From contig JARKIP010000208.1 in the NCBI GenBank assembly GCA_029990175.1, positions 124,001-188,000 on the forward strand: 64,000 nt of DNA. The letters run 5' to 3'. The position numbers were made by a program, and so were the translations under genes. Below the pieces are notes generated by a model. It made no database searches. It was not told the DNA's origin and saw only the letters and a list, made by a program, of their open reading frames with translations. This DNA is from Petunia secreta (taxonomy: Eukaryota; Streptophyta; Magnoliopsida; Solanales; Solanaceae). Of the stretch, positions 55,814-64,000 are shown piece by piece (within the stretch, counting starts at the first letter, position 1; each line of letters begins with the position of its first letter).

Positions 55814-57459
55814 GCCCCCTTCTTAGGAACACATTGCACTGGATTCACCCACTTGCTGTCAGAGATAGGAAAAATAATACCAGCATCCAGCCACTTGATG
55901 ACTTCTTTCTTCACCACCTCCTTCATAATTGGATTTAGTCTCATCTGCTGCTCTATGGATGGCTTATGATCTTCCTCCAAGAGAATTTTATGCATGCAGA
56001 AAGAAGGACTAATCCCCCTAATATCAGCAATAGTCCAGCCAATAGCTCTTTTGCGCTCTCGCAATACCCGCAACACCTTCTCAACCTGCACATCAGACAA
56101 CAAAGAAGAAAGAATCACGGGAAAAGTATTACCTTTACCCAAATAAGCATAACATAAATGCTCGGGTAAAGGTTTGAGCTCAAGATTAGGAGCTTTCTCA
56201 ATAGACGGTTTAGCAGGAGTTAAGGTCAACGGTCTATCAAGCTCCTCAAATTTCTTCCACCCTGGGATGAATCTTCTCTGCATATTAAGAACCTCCAAAT
56301 ACTCTTCAATATCATCCTCCTTCAGGATATCATCATAATCACATAAGAGTGCACGTTCTAAAGAATCAACAGTAGAAGCCAAGAATGACCTCTCATCAGC
56401 AGTCAACTCATCATCTACCACTTTTACCATGGACAACTCTTCATAAGGAGAAGGCAGCTGGGTAGCTCTGAACACATTAAACATAGCTTCTTCCCCATTT
56501 ACCTTCATAATCATCTTTCCAGCTCTGACTCTAATAACAGCATCAGCAGTAGCCAAAAATCCTCTTCCCAAGATGAGAGGAACCTCAGGGTCAGCTTCAT
56601 AATCAAGAATAATAAAATCAACGGGTAGTATAAACTGACCCACTTGTACAAGCACATCCTCAATAATCCCCTCGGGGCATGTCAAAGATCTATCAGCCAG
56701 CTGCAGGGTCACAGTAGTGGGTCGTGGTTCACCCAGGCCTAGCTTCCTGAAAACTGAAGAAGACATTAAATTCACACTAGCACCCAAATCACATAAAGCT
56801 CGACCAACCTCATGTTCCCCAATTTTCAAGGGGATGGTAAAACTGCCAGGGTCCTTCAATTTCTGAGGAAGCTTGCTTCTAACTCTGGAACTACACTCCT
56901 CAGTGAGTACAACTGTCTCAAACTCAGTCAGTCTTCTCTTGTTAGCAACAATATCCTTGATGTATTTAGCATATTTGGGAACATCCCGCAAAAGCTCCAC
57001 CAAAGGAATATTTACCTGAATCTGACTCAATATCTCCAAGAATTTATTGCATGCTGCATCAACTTTCTGCTTCTGCAGCCTCTGAGGAAAAGGTGGTGGT
57101 GGTGGTCTCACAATAGCATACTCGGGCTGCTTTGCTATTACTGTCTCTGCTTCTTTCTCCACTTCCCTATAAACATTGGGCTCTAACTCACCAACAGGCT
57201 TCTTTGGCTTTGGGGGAACTTCTTCTAGAGCTCTTCCATTCCTCAAAGTAACTGCTTGCACAAATTCATTAGGATTCTTCTCTGTATAACTCGGTAAAGC
57301 ACCCCGAGGTCTATTATTTTGCGCTCCAGCCAGCTGCCCCAATTGTCTCTCAAGATCTTTCTGCGCACTGCTCAAATCTTTAATTGTTTGTGCCTGAGAT
57401 GCTGAATCATCCATGAGCTTTTGCTGCCGTGCAAGAAGTTTCCTAAGCATATCCTCCAC
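55810..57459 (-). pseudogene. Athila gag C-terminus, aspartic protease and RT N-terminus
   Basis: 549 open codons, in the same frame as gag but separated by a TAG at 57469-57471. It begins with a Gln-rich coiled coil (SQAQTIKDLSSAQKDLERQL), then a Pro-rich linker (RPPPPPFPQRL). The protease active-site loop is ALCDLGASVNLM (Asp at residue 224), followed by PVDFIILDYEADPEVPLILG. Residues 430-549 are the RT N-terminal region (HKPSIEQQMRLNPIMKEVV). Ends in a frameshift at the VPKKG motif. Functional elements would make this part of Gag-Pol. Confidence 0.88.
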
Positions 57460-57468
57460 TGCATTAGA

Positions 57469-58692
57469 CTACTGTGGCTGAGTCTGTGACTGTAACGCTT
57501 GCTGTGGTGCATTGCTTTGATTAATTTGGGGTCTCTCATTACCCTGAAACTGCTCACGGTTATCCCTCCAAGAAAAATTTGGGTGATTACGCCAACCCGT
57601 GTTATAGCTGTTACCATATTGATTGCGATTCTGACCCTGTGACCTGTTGTGATTACCCACATAATATACTGACTCTGGGTTAGATGGACAAACTTCAGTA
57701 CTATGATCTTCTCCACATACCTCACAAAAGGTTTGAATTTGTTGTACTGGGGCTAATGGTGGTTTTGCTTGGAGAGTCAGCTTGCTGATTTGATTAGAAA
57801 TAGCATCCATCTTCGCTCTCAGCTCTGAAATTGCATCCAATTGAAGTATCCCAGCAGCTTTCTGCGTATTAGCCCTGCTAACACCCTCAAATTGTGTCGT
57901 AGCTCTGCCATCACCCTGCCAATCAGGATTGCTCTGCGAAAACTTGTCAAGTAATTCATAAATCTGATCAAAATTTAAAGCCAGCACTTGGCCTCCAGTA
58001 GTAGCATCAACCACGATCTTAGTGTGTTGGTTCAACCCCTCCACAAAAGTGTGTGCAATAACCTCATTAGATTGGTTGTGATGTGGACAATCTCTCAGTA
58101 GAGCTTTGAATCTCTCCCAGGCTGCATACAAAGATTCTCCTTCTAACTGTTTGAAGGACATAATTTCGCTCCTCAGCCGGGCTGTCTTGGCAGACGGATA
58201 AAACTTAGCAAAGAATTTCTTAGCCAAATCCTCCCAAGTAGTGATAGACCCAGGCTTCTCAGCCTTTAACCACTTTCTTGCTGCCCCAATCAATGAAAAT
58301 GGGAACAAAGTCATACGAACATAATCAGTAGGCACACCCGATGGTGTATAAGTATCACTGATCTCCAGAAAGTTCTGAATGTGTTGCTGCGGATCCTCAT
58401 GTAGTAATCCAGCATATTGCCCCGTCACATGCAGCAACTGTTTCATGCCGGGCTTGATCTCAAAGTGCCCGGTAATAGCGGGCTTCACAATACTTGACGC
58501 TACTCCTCCCAGGCTAGGAAGAGCAACATCTCGCACTGCTACTGCTTGTTCTTCAGCCATTTCAACAGGTAGAGAGGCAAGTACGATTGCTAGTGCTTCT
58601 CGATCTTTCGCTTCCCTTCTTGCCCTTCTCAAGGTTCTTTCAGGCTCGGGATCAAAAGGTGCGAGTGATTCGTCCTTTTTATTCCTTTGCAT
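57469..58692 (-). CDS. Athila Gag
   Basis: 407 open codons starting MQRNKKDESLAPF, just after the leader. Domains: acidic/basic N-terminus, the retrotransposon-Gag domain (about residues 75-235: YAGLLHEDPQQHIQNFLEI, PFSLIGAARKWLKAEKPGS, AWERFKALLRDCPHHNQSN), then a CX2CX4HX4C zinc knuckle CEVCGEDHSTEVC (about residues 323-336) and an Asn/Gln-rich tail. It would assemble particles and package RNA. The frame ends at TAG (57469-57471) and continues beyond it without a shift into the protease region. This is the intact counterpart of the short Athila gag and might supply Gag to it in trans (inference). Confidence 0.87.
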   Translation of the reverse strand: MQRNKKDESLAPFDPEPERTLRRARREAKDREALAIVLASLPVEMAEEQAVAVRDVALPSLGGVASSIVKPAITGHFEIKPGMKQLLHVTGQYAGLLHEDPQQHIQNFLEISDTYTPSGVPTDYVRMTLFPFSLIGAARKWLKAEKPGSITTWEDLAKKFFAKFYPSAKTARLRSEIMSFKQLEGESLYAAWERFKALLRDCPHHNQSNEVIAHTFVEGLNQHTKIVVDATTGGQVLALNFDQIYELLDKFSQSNPDWQGDGRATTQFEGVSRANTQKAAGILQLDAISELRAKMDAISNQISKLTLQAKPPLAPVQQIQTFCEVCGEDHSTEVCPSNPESVYYVGNHNRSQGQNRNQYGNSYNTGWRNHPNFSWRDNREQFQGNERPQINQSNAPQQALQSQTQPQ

Positions 58693-58791
58693 TCAAAACC
58701 TATTGCCTGAAACAGCACAAGAAACTCAACAAAAAATTAAACCTGAATAGAAATTAAGTAATCGTTGAAAAAGAAACTAGTCCGTAATTAG

Positions 58792-58809
58792 TCCCCGGAA
58801 ACGGCGCCA
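58792..58809 (-). promoter_or_regulatory. Athila primer-binding site
   Basis: Minus strand TGGCGCCGTTTCCGGGGA, six bases after the 5-prime LTR, is the Athila tRNA-Asp-type site. Confidence 0.85.
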
Positions 58810-58815
58810 AAAACT

Positions 58816-60165
58816 TGTTGCTCCCAACGCACACGCAAGTATACACGGTCGACAAGTAATAAAGTGATAAATCGAATATCGTTCCCACGAGGACTAAGCA
58901 GACTAATACTTATAAAACAATTTCTAACAAACTACTCAGGGGTCTTTTTCTTTGATGGTAAGAGTTTTTATAACTAAAATGCAGTAATTAAAGTGCTAGA
59001 GTGTAGTCAAGCAATGGTGCAATACTTTGGTTGTTAACAATATTAAGAGGACGATCCAGGTTCAGATTTACGAACAATCCAGTTGATGTATCCAATTGAT
59101 TCCACTTCTTAAATCCCGGGTTACTAACTGACAGAGTAAATGTAACTGTGAAAACCTTTCAGTTCTTCACAGTCTATGCAAGCTACTTCAATCCCTATAT
59201 GTCTATGGGTTAAATCACATGCACGCATTAACGAATCATGTCATGAGTTAAACTAGGCAAGCAAGTATATGTCTATCCTACTCGCAAATTGGTTCCCCGA
59301 TGCCCGGGTTCACAAACTAGTTCTATTCTTTCTTATTACGTAATTAAATTCCCTCTTTCGAGTTCAATCCAAAAACCATAGATAATGTATAATTATCGAG
59401 CTCTAACAACTACACAAGTGAAATCAAGAAAGAATAAGCAACCCGTTATAGGATTCAATTAATGGAAATCAATCTTCAAACAATCAACTTTCATGTAATA
59501 CTCTAACCCTAGAACGTAATGTTTAGCCACACATATTCATAATCACAAGGCAAGAATTTGGTGTAATAATGAAATAATTGATGTAATAGATGAAAGATTA
59601 GGAATAAACCCTTGTTCAATGAGTATGTTACTCTCATTATTGCTCCAAAGTAAGAACTCTCTTCAAAAACTAAGTAAAATACTATTTATAGTGTTTACAA
59701 ACACCTAGTAATAAGTTAGACCCAATGCTAGACGGAATAGGAAGTGAAAATCCGCACAAGGGGCGCTATAACGGGCGCCCCACGCCTCGTAAAGCGCCAA
59801 GTCAAGCAGAACCCGTCGAATTCCTGGCGCTATAGCCACGCGCCACGTGAGTAAAAGCGCTGGGGCACTGGGCGCTATAACTGGCGCGCCACGTGCCCCA
59901 AAGCGCCTAGCCATTTTGCCTTCTTCCTTGGTCCGAAATCTTGCTCGTGTCGTGCCCTCGTGTGCTCAATCCAATCCTCAATCATCCTCCAATCAATTCT
60001 TTCTCAATCAAGCTCCTAAAAGCTCCAAATGCACTGCGTAACAACCTACACACGCACGACATCAAATTAGTGTAAAACCACACTCACAAACTATAATACG
60101 AGCGCATAACAAGCTCAAACATGCGGAAATATTAAGGAAACCTTGGCATAAAATGCCAAACATCA
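58816..60165 (-). repeat. Athila 5-prime LTR (minus strand)
   Basis: 1350 bp, identical in length to 47718-49067. Minus-strand TATA box TATAAATA at 59690-59683. Same GC-rich palindromes near 59761. Confidence 0.95.
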
Positions 60166-60659
60166 AGAAACCACCTCCTATTTATTGGGAGCAAACTATG
60201 GCGTGAGGGACATATCAAAATGATATGGGAAGCTGGAATTTGAGTTAAATTTTAGGAAATAGAAGGGAATATACCACTAGGTCCGAATCGAATGTTTGAG
60301 AAACATCTATGTTATTCCAAGAAGGGTGACGCTTGGTTGAAATTGGATAAGCCATACGAATTTGGAAAGGACGACGTTGGAGCTCTGTAATTCGTCACAG
60401 TATGATCTAGATTAGCTGGATTTCGAGTGAGGTCAAAGGATTAGAGCTTTAGGCTATCCAAAGTTTTGTGTTTAAAGGAAGAAAGAGAGAGAAATGGAAA
60501 ATTTTGAGCCACGAGCGACTAATTGTTGATGGAGCAAAGGGTAAAATGATAAATCGTAATATGGCCCATGATTATGTTTCTATACTAAGAAGGTAAATGA
60601 TATCAACTGTTATATCACACTTGTGGATGGCCACGATTAAGTCTGAGTATGAAGGGGTT
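60166..60659 (-). mobile_element. LARD/Tat-related LTR, fragment 3 (tentative)
   Basis: Right-hand flank of the Athila insertion after the AGAAA duplication. No ORF; includes GAAAGAGAGAGAAATGG near 60482. By position it should continue fragment 2; direct similarity to the LARD LTR 5-prime half is weak by eye. A GTCTGAGTATGAAGGGG sequence at its end recurs after the next MITE. Confidence 0.35.
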
Positions 60660-60662
60660 TAA

Positions 60663-61208
60663 GGGGCCATTTGTTTTTATTAAGATTAAGACGTCTGAAC
60701 CTGAATACATATCTGAATATTAAGATATGATATCTAGAACTGAATATTAACTAACTGATACTGTTTGTTTTGAACATCTGAATCTGAATTACGCTCACTT
60801 CTATTTTTTGCTTCTATTCTTCTCAAATAATATTTTGATATGGATCTTGTTAAACTCCAAATTTGAAGATGAAAAATATGATTAGGAAAAGGATTCACGT
60901 TTGTAAATTCCAATTTTAAAATTTTCAGTAAAAGTTTTGAGGTATATTAGTACTTTTGGCTTTGATAGTTGGAGAGAGAAAGAGAGGGGTGAGAAACCTG
61001 ATACAAACTGTGAGAAATTATTTTCGAAAAAGAAGCTATATCACTTTTAAGAGTCTATATGGTATAAAGACATGGTTAAAGATCTTATTTATTAAGAGTT
61101 AATAAGGTCTATTAAGAACTTTTCAAGAATAAAAAATAAATGCCCTTAATGGGTAGTTATCTGAATTATTCAGATTCAGACTCCCATTAAGTGCAAACAA
61201 ATGAGGCC
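60663..61208. mobile_element. MITE, 546 bp, TAA target duplication (Tourist/Harbinger-like)
   Basis: Starts GGGGCCATTTGTTT and ends in the inverse of GGCCTCATTTGTTTGC. Subterminal parts also pair (CTTAATGGG against ATTAAG, GTCTGAA against TTCAGATTCAGAC). TAA flanks both ends (60660-60662 and 61209-61211), the target preference of PIF/Harbinger elements. No coding capacity. Confidence 0.75.
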
Positions 61209-61211
61209 TAA

Positions 61212-61499
61212 GTCTGAGTATGAAGGGGTTGCTTGGTTGAGAAACAAGAAATAAAATTTCGAAACCGAACTTAAACGAATTGCATGAGTAGACCAACATT
61301 ATGAATGTCCTGCTACTCTGACCACTCTTTCAAACCACCAAATGCTTGGTTAATTTCCAAAAGTAAACTTTAAAACCTACTACGTAATGAATTTGTCCAT
61401 CATTAAATACCAAAATACTGTAGGATATTCCAATTAATCGGTAGATTTAAGTTTTGGTGCAAATGGGGCTAATTTTGTAACTTAGCTAATTCTGTAATT
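61212..61499. other. non-coding sequence between MITE and LINE
   Basis: AT-rich, nothing recognised, apart from the repeat of GTCTGAGTATGAAGGGG immediately after the MITE (61212-61228). Confidence 0.5.
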
Positions 61500-63495
61500 T
61501 GAAGCAATTTTTTCTGGTAATTAAAGAATTTTTATTAGCCCCCAAATGGAGAATTACAAAGAGCATGTACCTACTCATACAGCTACCTTGATTTATAACT
61601 AATTTTACTACTACTCTAGACTAAGCTAAACAAATTACATATTGAATTTATAAAAATGAAACTTTGCTTTAAGTTCCTTCTCAGCTTTAACAAAACAGGT
61701 ATATGTAATTGCCTTTGCAAGATAGTTCAATTGCTTATATTTCCCTTTAAAAATTCTGCTATTTCATTCACACCAAACAACATAGAAAAACATTGTATAT
61801 ACCATATTTGCAATATTGGCTGCCTGAGTTCTTACCTTAGTCATCTTCCGGATTATCTCTAGGTCTTGCTACCATGTAGCTACTTGCTGGACTGGTTGGT
61901 CAATCCAGCCAGAGAGCCTCTTCCATAATTCTTTTGCGTACTAGAACCTTATAAACAAGTGATCTCTTATTTCTTGTGTAGTGTTGCACATCATACAAGT
62001 TTGTTCTACTGTAAGCCCCCATTTACTTCGCCTATCCCCAGTTAACAACCTATCTTGAATTTGAAAATAAGTGTAAATCTAGCTTTCAGTCTTGCTTGGT
62101 TCTGGTATATCATGGACTCCCAAGCTACTTTGGGTAGCACTCCCTGCATTTGTTTGTAAATAGAGCAGATTAGGCTTCCTTTTGTTTTGGTACTGCTCTC
62201 AACAAGATTTAGTTGGGCACTAGCTGTTAGGATCTTTCTTACCATCCAGCAACAATGCTGCAGAATGACAACTTCTTCTATTTTTCTCCCTTTTATGTAA
62301 TATGTACGGATCCACCTAATCCACAACTTGTAAGCTTTGTTGCTCAAATCCTAGCAAGTTTTGATGATGGCTGCTTTATTCCAAAGCTTCAAGATGATAA
62401 GACTATAGCCACAAGCATTTTGAGGGACACATTCTACTCCAAGCTACTAGAGGTTTTTTTGTGATGACATTGATGTCGCTCCATATATAGCCTTCTGTTG
62501 TATGATTCAACCAACTTCATCACCTTTGTAGGCATGTTGAAAATGTGTGCCCAGTAAAATTAGACTCTAAAAATTTGATAGATTTGACCAGGTGAACTCT
62601 CCCAGTGTTTATAGTTTTTTTGTAGTCCATGAAAAGATCTTACCTACAATTGTATCTATTAGAGGTTGCCATTGAGTTTTTTTCAGCCTCCTTGTGTCTA
62701 GGGGATTACCTAGGTATGTAAAGGGTAGCTCACCCTTTTGTATACCCAAGTAGTCAAACACTTTCTATATTTCTTCATCATTAGTGCCTCCAAATAAATA
62801 AAGCTCTTTGTTAAATTGGCTTGCAAATATGTGCCATTTGAGAACATTTTGAATTCTTCACGAAGGATCATGACAAAGTTAATCTCACTATTTGCAAACA
62901 ACAGTAGATAATCGGCAAAAATAAGGTGAGTTACCTTTAGCTTTGCATATTTTCAGTGGTATTTAAAGTCTGACATTTCCTTCATTTTGTTCAGTCTTCT
63001 GCTTAAGTACTCGATAACGATGTCAAATAGAAATGGTGATATAGGATCATCTACCCTTAAGCCTCTTGCAGCCTTGAATGATTTAGTGTACTCTCCATTT
63101 ATAGATATTGTGTTGGTAAAAGTTTTCACACAGCCGAAAATCCATTTAATGAATTTGGTAGGGAATTCTAAGCCTATCATTACCAACTCCAGATATTTCC
63201 ACTTTACTAAATCATGTCTTTTGGAGATCCACCTTAAGCATAATCCTTGGAGATATGTGTTTTCTTGAATATGCCCTTATTAACTCATGTGCAAGAATGA
63301 TGTAATATTCAATTTTCATTCCTGGTACAAAGCCTGATTGTGCCTTACTTATGCTGGTAGGCATGACCTCTTGCACTCGAGATACCAGAACATTAGATAT
63401 GTGTTTATAGAGTACTAAACAGCAAGCAATGAGCCGATATTCCTTTACTGTAGTAGGCTTTACTATTTTAGGAATTAAACTAATAGTAGTGCAGT
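61500..63495 (-). mobile_element. LINE (L1-type) remnant, minus strand, cut by CACTA
   Basis: Reverse transcriptase ORF2 fragments read from right to left: IPKIVKPTTVKEYRLIACC and VLVSRVQEVM, QSGFVPGM and HELIRAY (63212-63490); RGLRVDDPISPFLFDIVIEY (62953-63186); a QANLTKSFIYL segment (62710-62901); and the C-terminal cysteine region with LWIRWIRTYYIKG and WMVRKIL (62042-62347). Blocks fall in different frames with stops between. The FADD catalytic segment, near 62905, is reduced to ADYLLLF-like sequence. The 3-prime end is probably near the T run at about 61511. The 5-prime part is missing beyond the CACTA insertion. Confidence 0.85.
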
Positions 63496-64000
63496 CACTA
63501 CTAAAAAACAGGGAAAATTCGACTACCACATATCGACCGAAATTCGGTCGAACCACAATTTCGACCGAATTTCGGTCGAACACCTGTGACTATCACAAGT
63601 GTTCGACCGAAATTCGATCGAAATTGTGGTTCGACCGAATTTCGGTCGATAGGCTAAACATAAAGTTGGGCTGGTCGACCGAATTTCGGTCGCCTAAGCG
63701 GTCGACCGGCCCGTTATTAAGTCGGGCAGACCAGCTCCAAGAGCTCACTTCTTCTTCCCCAAAAACATTTCACTCTCTTTTAAACCCTCCCCAACCCCCA
63801 TACACGAAATCCACCATAACCCACCCCCAAAATCAACACTTAAACACAATCTACCCTCCTAATCACTACCCATAACAACAAATTCAAGGTAAATTCTTAA
63901 TTTTAGGGTTATTTTAATTACTTTGTAAAACTTGAACCCTAACTTTTTAACTCAATTTTTTTGTAGTTTTGAAGCATATAACAAGTGGGGAATCATTTGT
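63496..64000 (+). mobile_element. CACTA (En/Spm) transposon, left end; runs off the window
   Basis: Starts CACTACTAAAAAACAGGG at 63496 inside the LINE RT, with AGT immediately outside as a candidate 3-bp duplication. Subterminal repeats CGACCGAAATTCGGTCG and variants occur at least six times from 63533 to 63712. After 63740 the sequence changes to a C/A-rich leader (ACCCTCCCCAACCCCC) ending AATTCAAG then GTAAATTC, a possible 5-prime exon and donor of the transposase gene. The other end and the transposase lie outside the window. Confidence 0.88.
63532..63650. repeat. 57-bp near-perfect inverted repeat (foldback) in CACTA end
   Basis: Arms 63532-63588 and 63594-63650 are complementary with two mismatches I can see, around the loop ACTAT (63589-63593). 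Each arm contains two CGACCGAA-TTCGGTCG-type subterminal repeats. Confidence 0.9.

Larger units (their letters stand above)
47718..60165 (-). mobile_element. full-length Athila-type Ty3 retrotransposon
   Basis: Exact AGAAA duplications (47713-47717 and 60166-60170) flank two 1350-bp LTRs. On the minus strand the order is 5-prime LTR, gag, protease, RT, RNase H, integrase, post-pol hairpin, GC-rich palindromes, envelope-like ORF, 3-prime LTR: a complete Athila layout of 12.4 kb. The pol frame has a few stops and shifts, while gag and the envelope-like ORF are open. By eye the LTRs differ at about two dozen positions (roughly 2 percent). Confidence 0.95.

Noticed and set aside
61656..61862. Small plus-strand ORF opposite the LINE
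   Set aside because: Antisense to the LINE 3-prime region, with no recognisable protein features.

Overview
This is a window of plant nuclear DNA, almost certainly from a dicot and probably from a Solanaceae genome. That attribution is inferred from the mix of SIRE-type copia, Athila, Tekay-type chromovirus and Tat-like LARD elements, the Stowaway and other MITEs, and the AT-rich intergenic style. It contains no intact host gene that I can recognise. The only host-derived sequence is a broken fibrillarin-like pseudogene near the left end (about 1667-2573). Essentially everything else is transposable elements inserted into one another. Six insertions could be delimited from 5-bp target-site duplications (TSDs); five match exactly and one is imperfect (GACGA/GACAA).

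Left block (2.7-24 kb): a CACTA-type terminus (about 2700-2977) and a degenerate Tat/Ogre-like Ty3 element (LTR end at 2979-3357; primer-binding site and decayed gag from 22500). The Tat/Ogre-like element is split by a SIRE-lineage copia element (3358-22494, TSD GTGCA). The SIRE copy has a Stowaway MITE in its gag, a multiply broken gag-pol, and a downstream envelope-like ORF. That ORF is itself split by a short Athila element (12010-20213, TSD AAGGT) which keeps gag and protease but has lost RT, RNase H, integrase and env.

Middle block (24-47 kb): a Tekay-like chromovirus (24348-46998, TSD ACTTA) with about 2.48-kb LTRs. Its RNase H region is interrupted by what looks like a solo LTR (30101-42869, TSD GACGA/GACAA). 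A LARD, a non-coding element with 3.06 and 3.12 kb LTRs (31983-42795, TSD GTAAG), is inserted in that solo LTR. The LARD internal domain is built from several families of direct repeats.

Right block (47-64 kb): a 12.4-kb Athila element on the minus strand (47718-60165, TSD AGAAA) with two 1350-bp LTRs, all coding domains, and an uninterrupted 476-codon envelope-like ORF. The sequences flanking the Tekay and Athila insertions (23969-24347, 46999-47717, 60166-about 60659) appear to be pieces of one older minus-strand LTR related to the LARD. Beyond them lie a TAA-flanked MITE (60663-61208), a decayed minus-strand LINE (about 61500-63495), and a CACTA transposon that begins at 63496 inside the LINE RT and runs off the window. 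The CACTA carries a near-perfect 57-bp foldback.

The most interesting signals are these. (1) The envelope-like ORFs of the copia SIRE and the Ty3 Athila elements look homologous over their central domain. (2) Both Athila copies keep a stem-loop just after the pol or protease stop, followed by GC-rich palindromes in the same relative position but with different sequence. (3) Both Athila copies carry an in-frame stop at the same gag-protease position. (4) The SIRE gag contains a second, duplicated gag N-terminal domain. (5) The LARD has a modular repeat architecture. All identities and counts were read by eye, with no database search.
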